Assembly (NCBI RefSeq): GCF_000247695.1
Contig: NW_004624734.1
Location: forward strand, 9,445,078 to 9,509,077
DNA length: 64,000 nt
From: Heterocephalus glaber
Taxonomy: Eukaryota; Chordata; Mammalia; Rodentia; Bathyergidae
Direction: 5' to 3'
Shown: in pieces, positions 36,151 through 48,890 of the stretch
Position numbering within the stretch: the stretch's first letter is position 1
Layout of the letters: the number at the start of each line of letters is the position of its first letter
Program-made: the position numbers and the translations under genes
Notes under the pieces: generated by a model
Seen by the model: only the letters and a program-made list of their open reading frames with translations
What the model was told of the DNA's origin: nothing
Database searches by the model: none

Positions 36151-36276
36151 CTGGAACCTGTGCACCAGCTCCAGGGACTGGCTGTCATTCTGGTCAGCTT
36201 CGAGGATGACATCGGTCAGCTTGTGGATGATGACGTCCAGGGGACCCTGCTCCTCAATCGGCCGGCTGAGGTTCAG
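36151..36276 (-). CDS. ITPK1: ITPK1 internal coding exon A (residues about 41-82)
   Basis: This is an internal exon of inositol-tetrakisphosphate 1-kinase, a cytosolic ATP-grasp enzyme that phosphorylates Ins(3,4,5,6)P4 at position 1 and Ins(1,3,4)P3 at position 5 or 6, feeding higher inositol phosphate synthesis. The minus strand reads 42 complete codons, beginning LNLSRPIEEQGPLDVI and ending SLELVHRFQ, identical as far as I recall to human residues 41-82. This segment belongs to the N-terminal substrate-side domain ahead of the ATP-grasp core. On the minus strand a pyrimidine-rich acceptor ending in ttgttcag precedes it and a strong donor gtgagtgaag follows. Length is 126 bp, phase 0 at both ends, so it joins in frame to the exon at 15243-15360. 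No stop or frameshift is present. The preceding exon, carrying the start codon, was not found up to position 64000. Confidence 0.97.
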
Positions 36277-37314
36277 CTGAACAAAGATGAGGCAACAACT
36301 TTAGCACCTGCATCTGTTGCCCCTTCTACTGACTACCCTGACCCCCCAAGGACTCTCAAGCCTGTGTAGTACGTCGGGAGGGGGCAGCACACCAGGCTCT
36401 CCACCAAGGCAAGACAGTTCAAGGGTCCTCTGGGTCCCTCCGCTCCAATTGCAAAACTGAATCTTGTTTTGCAAGATTCTTGTGCAAAATGTGGGCAGGA
36501 CTGACAGGAACAGCCCCCTAAAGCCCCACTGCTTGTATCTTTCCCCAACTCCCCGATTTGCACTTCTGGTCCCCATAACCCATGCCACCCAGAGCAAGCA
36601 AGCAATGCTATAAACAGTTGTATAGAAAAAGCATTTATTGATTATATCTCATCAGCCCAACAACCTAGGGAAATGGCTCAGAAATGTTAAGTAAAATGAC
36701 TACAGTCACAGGGCCTAACCAGAATGAAGTGAATCTTTACTGAGTGAATCTGAGTGAATACTCTTTCCATGTAACCACAGAAAGTCTCGGCAAAGCTGTG
36801 GTCCTGGGAAATCTAAGAGCTGCTGCCTGGAGAACCCAGCCAGAACTGCGCTGGGCTGAGATGTGGGCTCTTGATGAGCTGCAGAGGAGAATAAGCGGCC
36901 CGCAATCAGGGTAGTGCTGCTCACGCTGCTCCAGGAGGGAATGTGTTTATTTTTTCAAGAACCCGGTCCTGGGGAGATCAGGCCCCAAGGCAGCCAGAGC
37001 TGCTGGCTGATAGTCAGCATCACCTGATCCCAAGCCAGGAACACCTGCCGGCAGCCAGGGCAGCCTGACACCATGCTTCCTGAACGACCAGATGTCTGCA
37101 GCCAGCACACGATCACTACCACCTGCAAAGCCTGTCCCATGGAGGCTACGGCGCCAGCCTGGCACCTGGCTGACCCCCTGCATGGCTCACCAGAGGCCAG
37201 AGAAGGCCATGAGCCCCGCCCTACCTCAACCCTGCCCAAGTGCATCTCCCTCCAGGATCCAAGGGCTCTCTCTCCACTGTCAGCAAAGACATCACATGAC
37301 AGCTACAGACGATC

Positions 37315-37480
37315 ATTCCAAGCAGGCACGGTGCTCACAGTTTACATGTGCTTGTTCTGTTTTATTTCCAACCACCATGAGAAAGGATTTTACAATGAGG
37401 AAAGGGGGGAACGGAGACTTAACACCTACCTGGGACCTCAGTAAGAGGAAGCAGAGGAGCTAGGATGCAAATCTGTCCAT
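37315..37480 (-). repeat. MIR-like fragment
   Basis: Antisense: aagcaggcacggtgctcaca, then ttacaatgaggaaaggggg and ggagctaggatgcaaatctg. Confidence 0.5.
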
Positions 37481-38049
37481 CCATCCCTGTCCCTTCTCTG
37501 GCCAGTGCCCACTCGGTGCTCTGGAAGGCTGGGCTTTAGAGCCACAACCACTGGCCAAGTCAGGACACCCAGGGGCCCCAGCAGAAGATGGGAGGGGGAG
37601 CAGCCGGGTGTTTATTCGGCCATCCTCATGCTTCTCATGCTCCCCTGGGCCCCATCACCTGTTGAATTTCTGGCGGCAGCCACAACCCCTCTCCCAAGAC
37701 AGCCATCTCTATGGCTCCAATTACATTTCTGGTCCTCCTGTCCCCCCGGGCCTGGGGGTGGTGACAGCCCACCACACTTGTTCACCCTGGGGCACTCTTC
37801 CTTGTGAGCTCCTCGGGCCCTGCCCATACTCAGGCACACGTGCTAGCTTATTTTAACTCTTTTTCAGTATGTACTGGTCCTTTCCTGCTGACCTTCTTAA
37901 CTCCTCTTTTTTTATTGTTTGCTAGGTAAAATGTTAAGGGATCTCTCCTATTTAAGGGGAAAAAAATAAAGCCAGAGACCTCACAATGAGACTGAAGAAT
38001 ACGCTTCTCTCCCCATGGAGACTGTGTACAATACAAAACAAAACGGCAA

Positions 38050-38171
38050 GGGCTGGGGATTTAGCTCAGCAGTTTCGCCGCCTGGCCTGCTGTGCAAGCG
38101 CAAGGACCCAAGTTCGATCCCTGGTACCAAAACAAAACAAAACAAAACAAAACAAAACAAAACAAAACAAA
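38050..38171 (+). mobile_element. ID-like SINE, subtype 1, with (CAAAA)n tail
   Basis: Head gggctggggatttagctc, loop agtttcgccgcctggcctgc, caaggacccaagttcgatcc, then ctggtacc and about nine CAAAA units. The subtype 1 markers (ttcgcc and caaggaccc) agree with the copies at 7086 and 63192. The Phe/Val-rich open frames on the minus strand come from this tail. Confidence 0.92.
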
Positions 38172-38830
38172 CCCCAGCAAGACCCAGACGGCTGCAGCAC
38201 TGACCTGACCACCCCTTCTGGATGAGGGCAAGGGGCATGTCCCAAATGTCCTCTTGAGACAATCACACATTCACTCTCACAGTGAGCCCAGGAGCTGGGG
38301 ACAACCTTCTCCCTTCCCGGAACAGGACACCAAGCACCCAAGATGGAAAAAGCGGTCACCCAAACCAAGCAATGGGAAGCAGATGGACACGAGGCAGCAA
38401 AGCCCCTGTGGCAGCTCTTGCCGAACTGCCAGCTGACCGGAATTTGCCATTCCTCTGGCCTCAGTTTCTCCTCGAGTGAAAAGGGAAAGCTTCAAGGGCC
38501 TTTCTGGCTCAATCTGCAGACTCCATATTACAGTATGTTCTGACCCAAACCCTCTTCTCCCCAAAAAAAGCAGAATCCAAAGGAAGGTAGAGAAGTCAGT
38601 GGGAAGAGGTAGAGAAAGGAGAGGACTCAAGGTGCCACAGATGCCAGCCCTTCCTTCTGTACTCCACTATGACAGGCACCGAAACAAGAGGCCAGTATTT
38701 TCAAATTGAGACAGCTACAAATATAGTGACACTGGGCACAAACCACAGGGCTGGCACAACCACATCTGTCACCCACATCCCCAAAGACAACCTCCTAGGT
38801 CTCTATGCAGCATCAGAGACAGAAATCAGC

Positions 38831-38985
38831 CCGAGAGGTGTGGTAACACACGCCTGTAATCCCAGGACTCAGGAGGCTGAGGCAGGAGGATTACCACGCG
38901 TTTGAAGCCAGCCTGGGCTACATAATGATTTCAAGGCCAGTTTGAAATATAGAGACCCTGGCTCAAAAAGCCAAAAGAAAAGAAA
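38831..38985 (+). mobile_element. B1-like 7SL-derived SINE
   Basis: Polymerase III type head gaggtgtggtaacacacgcc, then tgtaatcccaggactcagga, ggctgaggcaggaggatt, agccagcctgggctacataa and a purine-rich A tail. It lacks an ID tail, unlike the copies at 1730 and 58811. Approximate flanking repeats (agaaatcaRcc) suggest a target-site duplication. Confidence 0.85.
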
Positions 38986-40629
38986 GAAATCAACCAGGGA
39001 GGAGCCAGGGGGTCCCCTTAGGATTTGGTAAGGTGGGCAGAGGGACACCTCTGGTATCAGCCTAAGGCATGTGGACCTGACAACCGTAGGCTATTAGGAA
39101 AATAATCTCTCTGCGTTCCTGGCCATTCTGCTGAAGGTAAACAGTTGAGATCTGGAAGCTGGCCACTTTTCTCTGTATTTTCCAAGCATTTTTATGCCAG
39201 TAAAGCCCTTGCACGAGAACAGCCACTTGGGACATGCACCAGGCCTAGCCACTATCCAGCTGCTGTCTCTGCTCCAGCATCTTTGCAGGCCATAAGCAGG
39301 GTCACTGTGGCTATAAAGGCTCTTCAGGCATCTCATTTTCCCAAGTGGCCGGACATGACACCTCTCTCTGAAAGACTCTGTTCCCCTGAAAACACCTCAC
39401 CTGAGCCTCCGTCTCCTCATTGGCTGGAAAGGAAGAGGCCAGGCCTCCATGTGGGCAGACAGCGCATCATGGGACAGCAGGCTTGGGTGCAGGGGAGGGG
39501 ACCCTTAGGAGAGGGGAGAGGATGCTCCAGAAGAGGGGATGCTGCAGAGGTCTGCAGACGGGGCAAGGACAGGCACCCAGGCAAAAGCAAACTCAACACA
39601 AGTTTGTCATTCTGTTTTTCTGACCACACTCTGCCCCCGGGAAAGAGAACATTCCCAGGGACTTCTTGTTCTCTTCTGTCCCTCTCGGCAAGGAGTGAGG
39701 GTGTCGCGATGAAAGGGCCGCCCACTGAGGCCAGAGGAGGTCCGTGGGCACTCCGTTTCCAAGTCAGGCCATGCTGTGAGGCCAATGCTAGACGCTGGTC
39801 TGTGCAGCGTGCAAGGTTCGGAATCGGGAGAGAACAAGGGGCCTGTGTTTCCTCAGTCACAAAGGCTGCAAGGCTTGGGGGAGAGAGGTGCTGGGAGGAG
39901 ATGGGACAAAAGCCTGCAAACTCCAGTGGCCCAATTGTGACCTTTGACTTCCAAAATGATTAACCCAATCGTGCCCAGCCCAGTAACCAAAGTGAGCCCG
40001 GCCAACACTGCCCTGTCCCCTGCACCTGGAATCAGGGAGGGGCATGGGCAGGCCAGGCCTGGGAACCACCCAGCCCCACTGGGCCTTGACTGAGGAAGGT
40101 CATTAACCACTCCACACCAGTTTCCCCATTCACACAATGAGGACACAAGTGACTCTTCCCTACACCTCACAGGGCTGTTTGCTTCTGGGAGGAAAAGTTC
40201 AATCCTTTTTCACACTTCCCAACTTACCCCACCCCAGAAAGGAAGCATGTATGGCTCCCTCGTCTCACCTACATCCCCCAGTGCCTTGGTGCTTCCCTCC
40301 AGAACTGCTTCCAAAATACACAGCCACTTCTTTAACCCACTGTTTCCACAGGACTGAGGCAACTGCCTCGCACCGTCCTGCTGCAGCTGCTCGTTGCCTC
40401 TGGCTTTGGTGTCCCTCACTGCCCTGCTCGTGGCATCACAGGATCAAGGAGGTACAGGGCTGCTGCACCAAACCTACAGCTTCTGGGACAGCGCACACAG
40501 GCTGCCATGGCTCTGAGGCTCACAAAGCCATGACTAGGCGTCAGGTGAGGATGCCTGCAGGGCCAGCACCTTCTCAAAACCTTGACTTCATCTCTGCAGC
40601 ATGAAGCCTCACCAGCAGAGCTCTGGCCC

Positions 40630-40830
40630 ACAGCTCTTGGACACTTGCTCTGTGCCAGGCTCTGCTCTGAGCCTGTTGCATGCAGGGACTCCTGCAATTC
40701 TCACAACAGTCTGAGGCAGAGCCCGAGACAGGGCACAGTGGTTAAATGAGGCCAGGAGGTCTCACAGCTTCACATGCATTATTATCAGTACCTCACACTC
40801 AATAAATGTCAGCTATGGTATTTCTTTCTC
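40630..40830. repeat. MIR-type fragments
   Basis: An antisense-like piece (acttgctctgtgccaggctc, then cctgcaattctcacaacagt) is followed by a sense-like end (cacactcaataaatgtcagc). Two diverged copies probably meet here. Confidence 0.45.
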
Positions 40831-41014
40831 CTTGCTCTTCACATTCCTGCTGACAGGGAACCTCCCTGGTGTTATGCCAATGATAGCCCAACACAGGCCC
40901 GAAGATGAATCTGCAAAGCCTAGGCCACTTCTACTGGCTGACATGAGAGACCTCCAAGTGCATGCCGCCACACCAAAACTTGCTGTCCTTGGTGATAATG
41001 AACGGCCTTTATGA

Positions 41015-41210
41015 AGTACTTATTTTAGTGCTTATTCTTTGCTAACGAACACTGACTCCACAGGGCACAGATGAGGAAGAAGAGTCACGGGGGTTAGTGA
41101 CATACCCAAGGGTATGGAGTTACAGTACCATGGAAACCCAGTTTCTTGAACAGCCCAAAAGCTATAGCAGAAGCAGAGTGGGAAACCCAGTTCCTTTTCC
41201 TCCCAAGGCC
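41015..41210 (-). repeat. MIR-like fragment
   Basis: Antisense order: agtgcttattctttgctaac, ccacagggcacagatgagga, agtgacatacccaagggta and ggaaacccagtttcttg. Confidence 0.5.
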
Positions 41211-42740
41211 AGACCATTACCCTCCATACCAAGCAACATCACAGGTGCCTGGGGCTTCTCTTTGCCCCCTTCTTCCCTGATGCACCTCGTGGTATGGAGT
41301 GTTTACAGCTGAGGCTTCAAACAGAAGCCATGTCAAGTTTTGCCTCAGCCAAGGGTAAGACAAATGACCTATATGAAAAGGTGACAAGGTGTAGGTCTAG
41401 TATACGCCTCTTGCCCTCCAAAGGTCCAAGGATCCAGGACAGAACTGCATGCAGACCTCAGGAAGGAGAGGCTGGGCCTGGGCCCCACACGGAAAAACTC
41501 AGACAGAACGCAACCTCGGCCCTCAGTGCCAGGGTGCATCTTTCTAGGACTTTATTCCAAAGCAAGCAAGGGGAGGAGGTTCGGCTTTTCTGCACAAGCA
41601 ATTCACTCCCAAAGGAGGTCCACGTGCCCTTCAGGGAGGTCAGGAGGAGGAGAAGACCTGCACCTGAACACTAATACCAGCAGGCTGCACCAAGGACAGT
41701 ACCCCAGACCAGGGAATACAACAGACCTGCTTCCCCAATTTCTCAGTAACTGCTTTCCAATTACTAGGGTAACAGGAAGCAAGAGAAACCTGGCCAAGGC
41801 AGAAAAGTGGACAACTACTCACACCGAGATCAAGGCCAAGGTGACTCCACGGCCTGATAACAATGCCTTGTGAGCCAATTTTATTTCAAAGGGCCACAGA
41901 ACCACCCAGAAAGCATGGCCCCTTAAGAATGAGACTGACCCCATGTTCTCAGGAGCTGAGGAAGTCCTGGCTGTGCCCAGTGCTGGAGAGCAGGTTCAAG
42001 AGCAGATGAAAAGGATAAACACACCTATCTATGTCCTCTGATGCAGAGCCTGCTCCTGGGATGCTGGCCTAAGGAAACGGTGTGCCGCCAAACACCACTT
42101 CTGGACCACGGAGGCCACAGGGACAAGAACGAAGATGCAGAGCACAGAGCAGGCGGCATGGCGACGGCATAGCCATCATGGGGGCTTATTAAAAGCCACT
42201 GAGATGAAGCCAAGAGGTCTCAGGGGAGACAGGGGTGTGTGCCTGTATTACAGTCACTAGAGAGGAAACAAGGAACGTGACAATGGGAGGACTGTGGGGA
42301 CAGGAGCCCCTTTCCTGGACACAAGGCAGTGCTGCACTTCCTGCTTCCCTGCTAAGCAAGTGGGACCAGATCTGGCCAGTGACCTGTGGGAGAAAGTGGC
42401 CCTGTCACTTCCCAGGCAGGGCCTTTAGTGATAGGTGTGAGGGCCTCCGGGCTCTCTCTTCCCCTGGCACCAGCCCAGCCACCTCCCAGACAGAAGCTGC
42501 TCATGCTCTGAGTGCGTATGATGGACACGGCTCCTGCTGGCCCCGTGGACAGACCGCATGAGTGAGATAACTCACAGGTCTAAGCTGTGGGTCATTGGTG
42601 AATACGGGGCTGCCTCCTCTGTTCTCACTGATAAAATCAGAACCTCGACCCCAAGTTTTTCTTCTTTCATTTGTCGAAACAAGTGTGGAAAGGATGGGAA
42701 ATGGGTGCCAGTGGGCGTGTGGGGTTTTGTTTGGTCTGGC

Positions 42741-42855
42741 TTGTTTCTGAGATAAGATCTTGCTATGTAGCCCAGGCTGGCCTTGAAATTGTGATCTTCC
42801 TGCCTCAGCCTCTCAAGTGCTAGGATTATATGTGTTTGCCACTGTGCCCAGCACC
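42741..42855 (-). mobile_element. B1-like SINE
   Basis: Antisense B1: gagataagatcttgctatg, tagcccaggctggccttgaa, tcctgcctcagcctctcaag and tgctaggattatatgtg, ending gccactgtgcccagcacc. It is in the same orientation as ITPK1. Confidence 0.85.
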
Positions 42856-43185
42856 AGTTTAAAGTTCAGATAAAACAGGGAAACAGGGACTTATTCTGTA
42901 AGGAAAATTACTTGCCCAATCCATTAAGGATCAGAAAGCAGAAACTGTGAACAGAGTGAGCCATGAATCTGGCTACGCCCCAGCATATAGAAAAGCAGCC
43001 CGCAGTCCTCTCAGTCTGCCTGCTGAGCCCCTTGATCCCGAGTGCCTTGGCCAAGCAGGCTGCTTCACCTCTATTATTGTTCACAGTGGTGCCCTTGGGC
43101 CTGAGATAGTGCGGATGGGAACTAAACCCTCCCTCAGTCGCCAGGCACATCCCTTCCTGTCCTAAGGGGAAAGCACAAATCACGG

Positions 43186-43250
43186 GACAGGGAAAAGAAG
43201 GCAGGGCGAGGGAGAGGACAGGAGGGGAGGGGAGGAACAGAGAAGAGGCT
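43186..43250. repeat. Purine-rich tract
   Basis: A G/A-rich run including gaggacaggaggggaggggag. It could form triplex or partial quadruplex structure. No gene-like signal is seen. Confidence 0.5.
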
Positions 43251-44224
43251 GGCAGATCTGGAGCCACACAGAGGGCAGTCAAAGGCCACACAACAAAGTC
43301 TGATTGTATTGTGTGTGTGGAGAGAAGCTGGTGATATTTCCTGTCACCAAGCCTGGGAAGGAGACCACAGGGTCCTCTTGCTCCCAGCAGTCCCTTCTGT
43401 GTGATTTGCCAGCTCTTCTTCCTGAGCCACCCAAGCAGGGAGGTCGCCACTTGCTCCCCAGGCAGAAGGGGTGTCACTGGGCCTAAGGCAGGACGGAGTG
43501 TCCCGCTGTGCAGACCTGGGGAGGAAATAGGCCCGGCCCCGTCTGTCCCCTCAGCTGCAAAGTGAGGTGAAGACATGCCCTTCCGACAGCCGTCTGTGTG
43601 TTCCACAGGCATAGCCCAGTGCACAGATGTCGGCTCACGGAGTGTCTCCCGGGTCACAGAGAGTGGACTGCCTCCAGCTAAAACCGAACCCCCTCTAGCC
43701 TTGCTTGGCTCTCCACTGCCACATTCCTAACAATTCCCCCCAACCACCAGGACCCTTACACCCACCAGGTGTGGAACTGAGCAGATTACAGATGAGGTCA
43801 GGAGACAAAACCACTGAGCTGAGCTTGTACAAGCAGGAAGCACAGGCAATGGTCCCTGTGTTCCAAGACAGGAGTCCTATGCACTCTGCTTTCCTCAGGG
43901 AGAGGAGGGGCTTGTGCCACAGTTGGCCAGGCATCTTCCCCTAAGACGACAGGCAGCTATGATGTGGCCTAAGACATGGTCTGAGCGGCTAGCTCCTGCC
44001 CACCTGCCAGGGCCACCTTGGACTGACTCACAGGATTCCCCGAGCAGCCTTGCCCACAGCTCTAGAAGGAGGGGGCAATTCTGAAACCTCAGCAGGAGGA
44101 ACCAGAGTGTTCAACCACAGCGCCATTTGAAAGCCAGTGTTGGAAAGCACTGGAGTTGGGAAGTATCACTGAGCACATCAAGCTACTGGATTGTGGGCCA
44201 GCTCATCCTGCTGGTGGCCAACAC

Positions 44225-44345
44225 ATGGGTCACTCTTTGTAATTACCAAAAATTAATAAACCAAGCCCATCAAGAAGGGGCAGGTTGGATTACTCATGGT
44301 AATCCACATGGTGGAACACTACACCATCCAAAAGCTTGGGAAGTG
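44225..44345 (+). mobile_element. Ancient L1 3' fragment
   Basis: Diverged match to the L1M 3' region: gtaattaccaaaaattaata, aagcccatcaagaaggggc, then ccacatggtggaacactaca and ccatccaaaagc. Confidence 0.5.
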
Positions 44346-44594
44346 GTCTCCGAGGAGGAGCAGGGCCCTGAGTGTGGGGTGCCCGGAGGAAAGGCTCACA
44401 CAGGCATCTCCTGTATGTGCACAGGGATCTCAGGGCACTGCCATGGAACCAGTAAGAGTAGCAGGGTATGAGAAACAGGAGCTTTAGGCCTGGGGGAGGA
44501 GAGGCTTCTCATGCTGTGCTCCCTGGGATCTCGACCAGTGAAATGTTTTATTTGGGATTTGCAAATTACCAAGTGAACAGAATGTAGGACAAGC

Positions 44595-44745
44595 ACATGT
44601 TTAAAGTCAGAAAGGCCTGGGTTCAAATTCAGCCAGTATCTGACATACATTGAGCACCTGCTGTATATCAGGCCCAGCTCGAGGCACTTCACCTGAGTTA
44701 TCTCATTTAACCCTCGCCAGGACTTGCGAGGCAGGCATCTCACTG
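44595..44745. repeat. MIR-type fragments, two orientations
   Basis: A sense head (agaaaggcctgggttcaaat) is followed by an antisense piece (attgagcacctgctgtatat, then ttatctcatttaaccctcgc). Confidence 0.5.
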
Positions 44746-45332
44746 GGGCCCCATGCCAGCGGTGACCATAGGACTCTGGTCTCCAAGGACTGGGAACTGT
44801 GGAGGACGGCAGGTTGTGTGGCAGTGTCTGGACCTCCAGACAGTTACTGACCCCTCTGTGCCTATTTCCTCCTCTGTACACCGGCGCCGTGACACCTACG
44901 GCATCCGAACAGGCCGTGCTGGTAGCGCTCAGCCAGGTACCTGGTCCAGAGCAGGCCCTCAGGTAGGCACCAGCCCACCCTACAGCCTCTCTGCTCTCTA
45001 ACCCCCAGGTGCCTCCTCGGCCACAGCCCTTGGGGGAGCCTCCACCTTGATTGCCAAACAGGGACTGTCTTTCAGGCTCAGGAGACCTTCTGGATACCTC
45101 AGTCAGGATTGAAGCAGCCCGGCCTGGCTGAGCTTGCCCCACTGGTAGGCTTCAGAGTCCTCCTCAGCCTGCATCTCTGCACCCTCACAAGGTGAGGACT
45201 ATGTCGTGTTCCTTTCTGTGGTCTGGTGCAGCCTGGCAAGGTGCCCAGCTGTGCCATGGCCCCAGCTTTCACTGAACTGAACTGGTCCCCTAAGGCGAGA
45301 GAGATTCCTATCTTCCACTCACCCACTCATCC

Positions 45333-45520
45333 ATTCAACATGTACCTTGTACTTACACAACCACCTCTCCAAGCATGTGTTTTCCCCATCTTGCATTGAG
45401 AAAATGTGAACTGGCAGAGATTTAGTAACTCACAAAAGGTCACTGGTAGGAAAGGGCAGGCCCAAACGCTCTCTGAGCACAGATTCTCACCCACTTCCTT
45501 CCCTCCAGTCACCACCTCAC
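45333..45520 (-). repeat. MIR-like fragment
   Basis: Antisense order: accttgtacttacacaacca, cattgagaaaatgtgaactg, gtaactcacaaaaggtcact and ggaaagggcaggcccaaa. Confidence 0.45.
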
Positions 45521-46619
45521 CTGTCTTCAGCACCCTGCTCTCCCCACCACGAGCCAGGTTGGAACCCCCATACCGGGCTAGTGTGGGGGGCGCTCCAAGG
45601 GGCACCACTGGAGAAGTGCCCACTCAATGAACTCTCTGAGTCTCAAGTGGCCTCAGGAATAAGTTGCAGATATTCTTGGTCTGGCAGAGGAGAAAAATCA
45701 GGAGTCTCTAGAGCAAAGAGCAAGTAAGGACACTGGAGCCCCTGAACTTGTCCCTTGTGCAGGACATGTGGCTCACAGGGCACTGGAGAGGCCCAGTGGC
45801 TTTCAGGCAGCTAGCAGGGGACTAAAGGTACCACAGCCGCCACGGCAACCACAGAAGAGGCAAGGGAACAGGCTGCCCCTTGACCACTGACCCAACTTCC
45901 TAGGTCACATCTTGTCCCCCTAAGAGGGCAAGAACATCTGGAGGGACCCTGCCTTTGGGTGTCCATCCAGAGGCAAGCATAACAAGGATCAGACAGTCAC
46001 CAGACAAGGACTCTCCCAAACCCAGGACAGTGAGGGAACAACCAACAGTGCCCGGGAGACAGGCTTCCTCAGCACACCTGAATAGCACAAGTGGTGAGTG
46101 AGCTGTGGCGAGGTGTGGACCTCTCTCTGAGCTCCAGGCAGGTGAACTCAGAGGCAGCCGCTGCCCTCCCTGCATCCCCTTGGGGACTTCCCGAGGCCTG
46201 CCTCGCAACTGCCCTCCCAGAGAGCACACTGGAGCTGCCTGATGCTCTCTGAATCCCCCATCCAAGTGCCCGCTGCAGCCTCACACAAACCACGCACTGG
46301 CTCTGCAGATGTGGCAAGCAAGGGTGATGAAGGGCTCTGCTCGGGCCACGGGTGAGTGTGTGCACCCAGCTCAGCAGACTGGAGAACACTCAGAACAACA
46401 TGAGGCAGCGTGTCCTGCCTGACAGCTCTGAAAACATCACGCACACAGCAACAGCAACTCTGCCTGCTTCCACCCTTTGTCTAAGATTCAAATAAAAGGA
46501 AGCACTGCTGCTTCACAAATCACCCACAAAAGCTGCTCTTTATTCTGCTCAGGTTTTCTTGAGACTGAGCTCTCCTTCCTAGGGCTGTTTTTGTACCTCT
46601 CTTCACCTATTCAGTAACT

Positions 46620-47005
46620 TTTGTGACTTATGTTGTGCCTGGTGTAGTTGTGGTTAGTTAAGATGAGCTCACACTGGAGTAAGGCGGCCCTTAATCCAAC
46701 ATGACTGGTGTCCTTGCCAAAAGGGGACATCTGGACACAGAGGACAAACAGGGAGAACACCATGAAGGTGAAGGCGGAAATCAGGGTGATGCATCCACAA
46801 ACCCAGGAAGGCCAAAGATCATCAGCAAAGCACTGGCAGAGCAGGGACAGGCCTGAAACAAATTCTTCCTTGTAGCCCCACAAGGAAGCAGCAATGCCCA
46901 CACCTCAAACTCAGACTTCCGTTCTCCAGAAATTTGAGACAATAAATGCATGTCTGTTGTTTAAGGTGTTTCGTGGCACTTTGTGACAGCGGCCCTGGCA
47001 AACTC
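46620..47005 (+). mobile_element. MLT1-like solo LTR
   Basis: A good match in order: agttaagatgagctcacact, ccaacatgactggtgtcctt, acacagaggacaaacaggga, gatgcatccacaaaccc, then gagacaataaatgcatgtct with AATAAA and ggccctggcaaactc at the end. It is antisense to ITPK1. Confidence 0.85.
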
Positions 47006-47029
47006 GAGGCCTCACTAAGGAAGCAACAT

Positions 47030-47260
47030 CTCAGCTAAGATCTAAATGAGAAGGAACCAGAGAGATCTGGGGAGATGGTTCTGAGCAAAGAGAGCAAGGG
47101 CAGCGGGTACAGGTCTCAGTAGCATCAGGGAGGCCAGGGCAGGGTGGAGGCAGGGGACGAGGAGCCAGGGGCCAGCTGTGCAGAGCCTGCCAGGGCATGA
47201 CTGGAAGATGGTGCTCTAAGGTGGTGGGAAGCCCCTGAGGACTCTAACAGGGGAGCTGAG
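47030..47260 (+). repeat. Unclassified ancient dispersed repeat, copy 2
   Basis: Phrases tcagctaagatctaaatgag, gagcaaagagagcaagggca and ggtggtgggaagcccctgag follow the same order as the piece at 24890. Confidence 0.4.
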
Positions 47261-47274
47261 GGCTCTCAGTTCCC

Positions 47275-47375
47275 TCCAAAGAGACTGCTCAGTTAAATAA
47301 GCTAACACACGTGAGGAGCCAGGACCTTGCCTCATACAACATGGAAGCACGTAATCCGTGGCAGCTGTCATTTTT
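47275..47375 (+). repeat. MIR-like fragment
   Basis: Sense 3' part: gttaaataagctaacacacg, gccaggaccttgcctcatac, then ggcagctgtcatttttatgg. Confidence 0.5.
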
Positions 47376-48824
47376 ATGGCCGCATGGAACATGCGGCTGG
47401 GATAAAAACTTTAAAAATCATAGTACTCTGAAGAAAGCAGCAGGCTGTGGGGTCAGGGGCCTGGCCCTGAGCCACCGGGTAAACCAGGGGCATCATCTTC
47501 CCTGTCTGCAGCCCAGGGTCTTGGCTTTAACTGAGGATCCCAGTCCATGCCAGGCCTTTGGTGGTAGGAGAACAGCTGCTCACACCCAAATGATCCCACT
47601 TCTCTACCCAGATCTTCTCCCTTCTCCTCTGCCCTGGCCCGCAGCCCAGGATATTTTTTGTGCTGACAAGGGAAAACACATCTCAGTGTCGAATGTTTCC
47701 TTTATCTCCATCCCGCTCCCAGAATGGCAACTGGCAGCCCACGCTGCAGTGGCTTGGAATTCTCCAAGCCCAGAATACTCTATGTGCATCCTCTTCGACG
47801 AAAAGGTAGGAAAACTTGAGTTAAATTTCTACAAAGTCTGTGCCACTTCTTTAAGCCTGAAGCCATATTCTTTCTACATTCATTTCTTCCCAGTCCAAAA
47901 ACAGCATCCCTTGAGACAATTTCCAACCTAGAACTGATATAATGTTAATGAAAGAGTATTACCAAAAAACATTTCTTAAACATTCCATGAAAAAGAAGAG
48001 TTCGGTACTCAGAATCACTTACAAAGACACCAGGTTTGCAGGCCTCCCCCTTGGACTTCACAGCCACTTCATCATGCCCATGTGTCTGGAGACAGGCAAT
48101 GCTGAAACCCTTCTTTGCTTACTTGGGAGAATTCCCGATGACAAAGCCAGGTCAGAGGATTTAGAGACCCAATCAAACCACATCTGAACCCCACCAGCAA
48201 CGGGAGGAAGTCCCCATGGATCAGCCACACGCCATGCTGGGAGGCAGCTTGATACCCTTGGATACCTTCCAATTAGCGACATCCTGGAGGACATATGTCA
48301 ACCTGGCTGTAGTTGTGATGCTGACAAGTCTCATGATGGGACACTGCTATTCTGCAGACTCTAATGCACTCTGTGGCTCTGAACAGCTGCTTTGACGCTC
48401 AGGGCAGTGGGTGATAAGGCCAGTGCAGATCACATTATTTCGTAAACCTGGGGCCTTCAGCCAAGGGTGCCATCTCCCTGGGCAGCAGCCATGAGCCACT
48501 GAGGCCTGGCTGCAGAGATGCCCAGAGGAGACTCGGGGAAAGCAGGCGTGCACATGCCCTGTATGGGGATGAGAAAGGTGCGGGCCTGGACTTTCCAGTC
48601 CTACAGATGAAACCTGTCCACAGGTGCCAGGTCCTGCTCAGAGGCCTGCGATTGTGCCATGTGTTATCACTGTAATCCTAGAGGTAAGAGGAGGACCCTG
48701 GGTCATCTCACCAAGCCTCAGATGAGCAGGGACAAGGTCAAGGAAAGTCTCCTGCAGAGGCTGTTGACAAATCAGCTGCTGCACTAGCACTGCTGTGCCT
48801 TAGAGCAATTCCAAAGAAAAAGCC

Positions 48825-48890
48825 ATTGAGCCAGTGAGCTTCAGCTTCCTCAACTGTGAAAAGGAGAAGAGACGCTGTCTCGAGTGGCAG
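48825..48890 (+). repeat. MIR core fragment
   Basis: A short sense core with cttcagcttcctcaactgtg followed by aaaaggag. Confidence 0.4.

Noticed and set aside
37981..38368. Phe/Cys/Val-rich minus-strand open frames
   Set aside because: They arise from the (CAAAA)n tail of the SINE at 38050-38171.
39145..39963. 272-codon plus-strand open frame without recognisable product
   Set aside because: No domain, overlapping frames on the other strand, antisense to ITPK1; composition matches its neighbours.
47311..47931. 206-codon plus-strand open frame
   Set aside because: Its start overlaps a MIR fragment and no family resemblance is seen.
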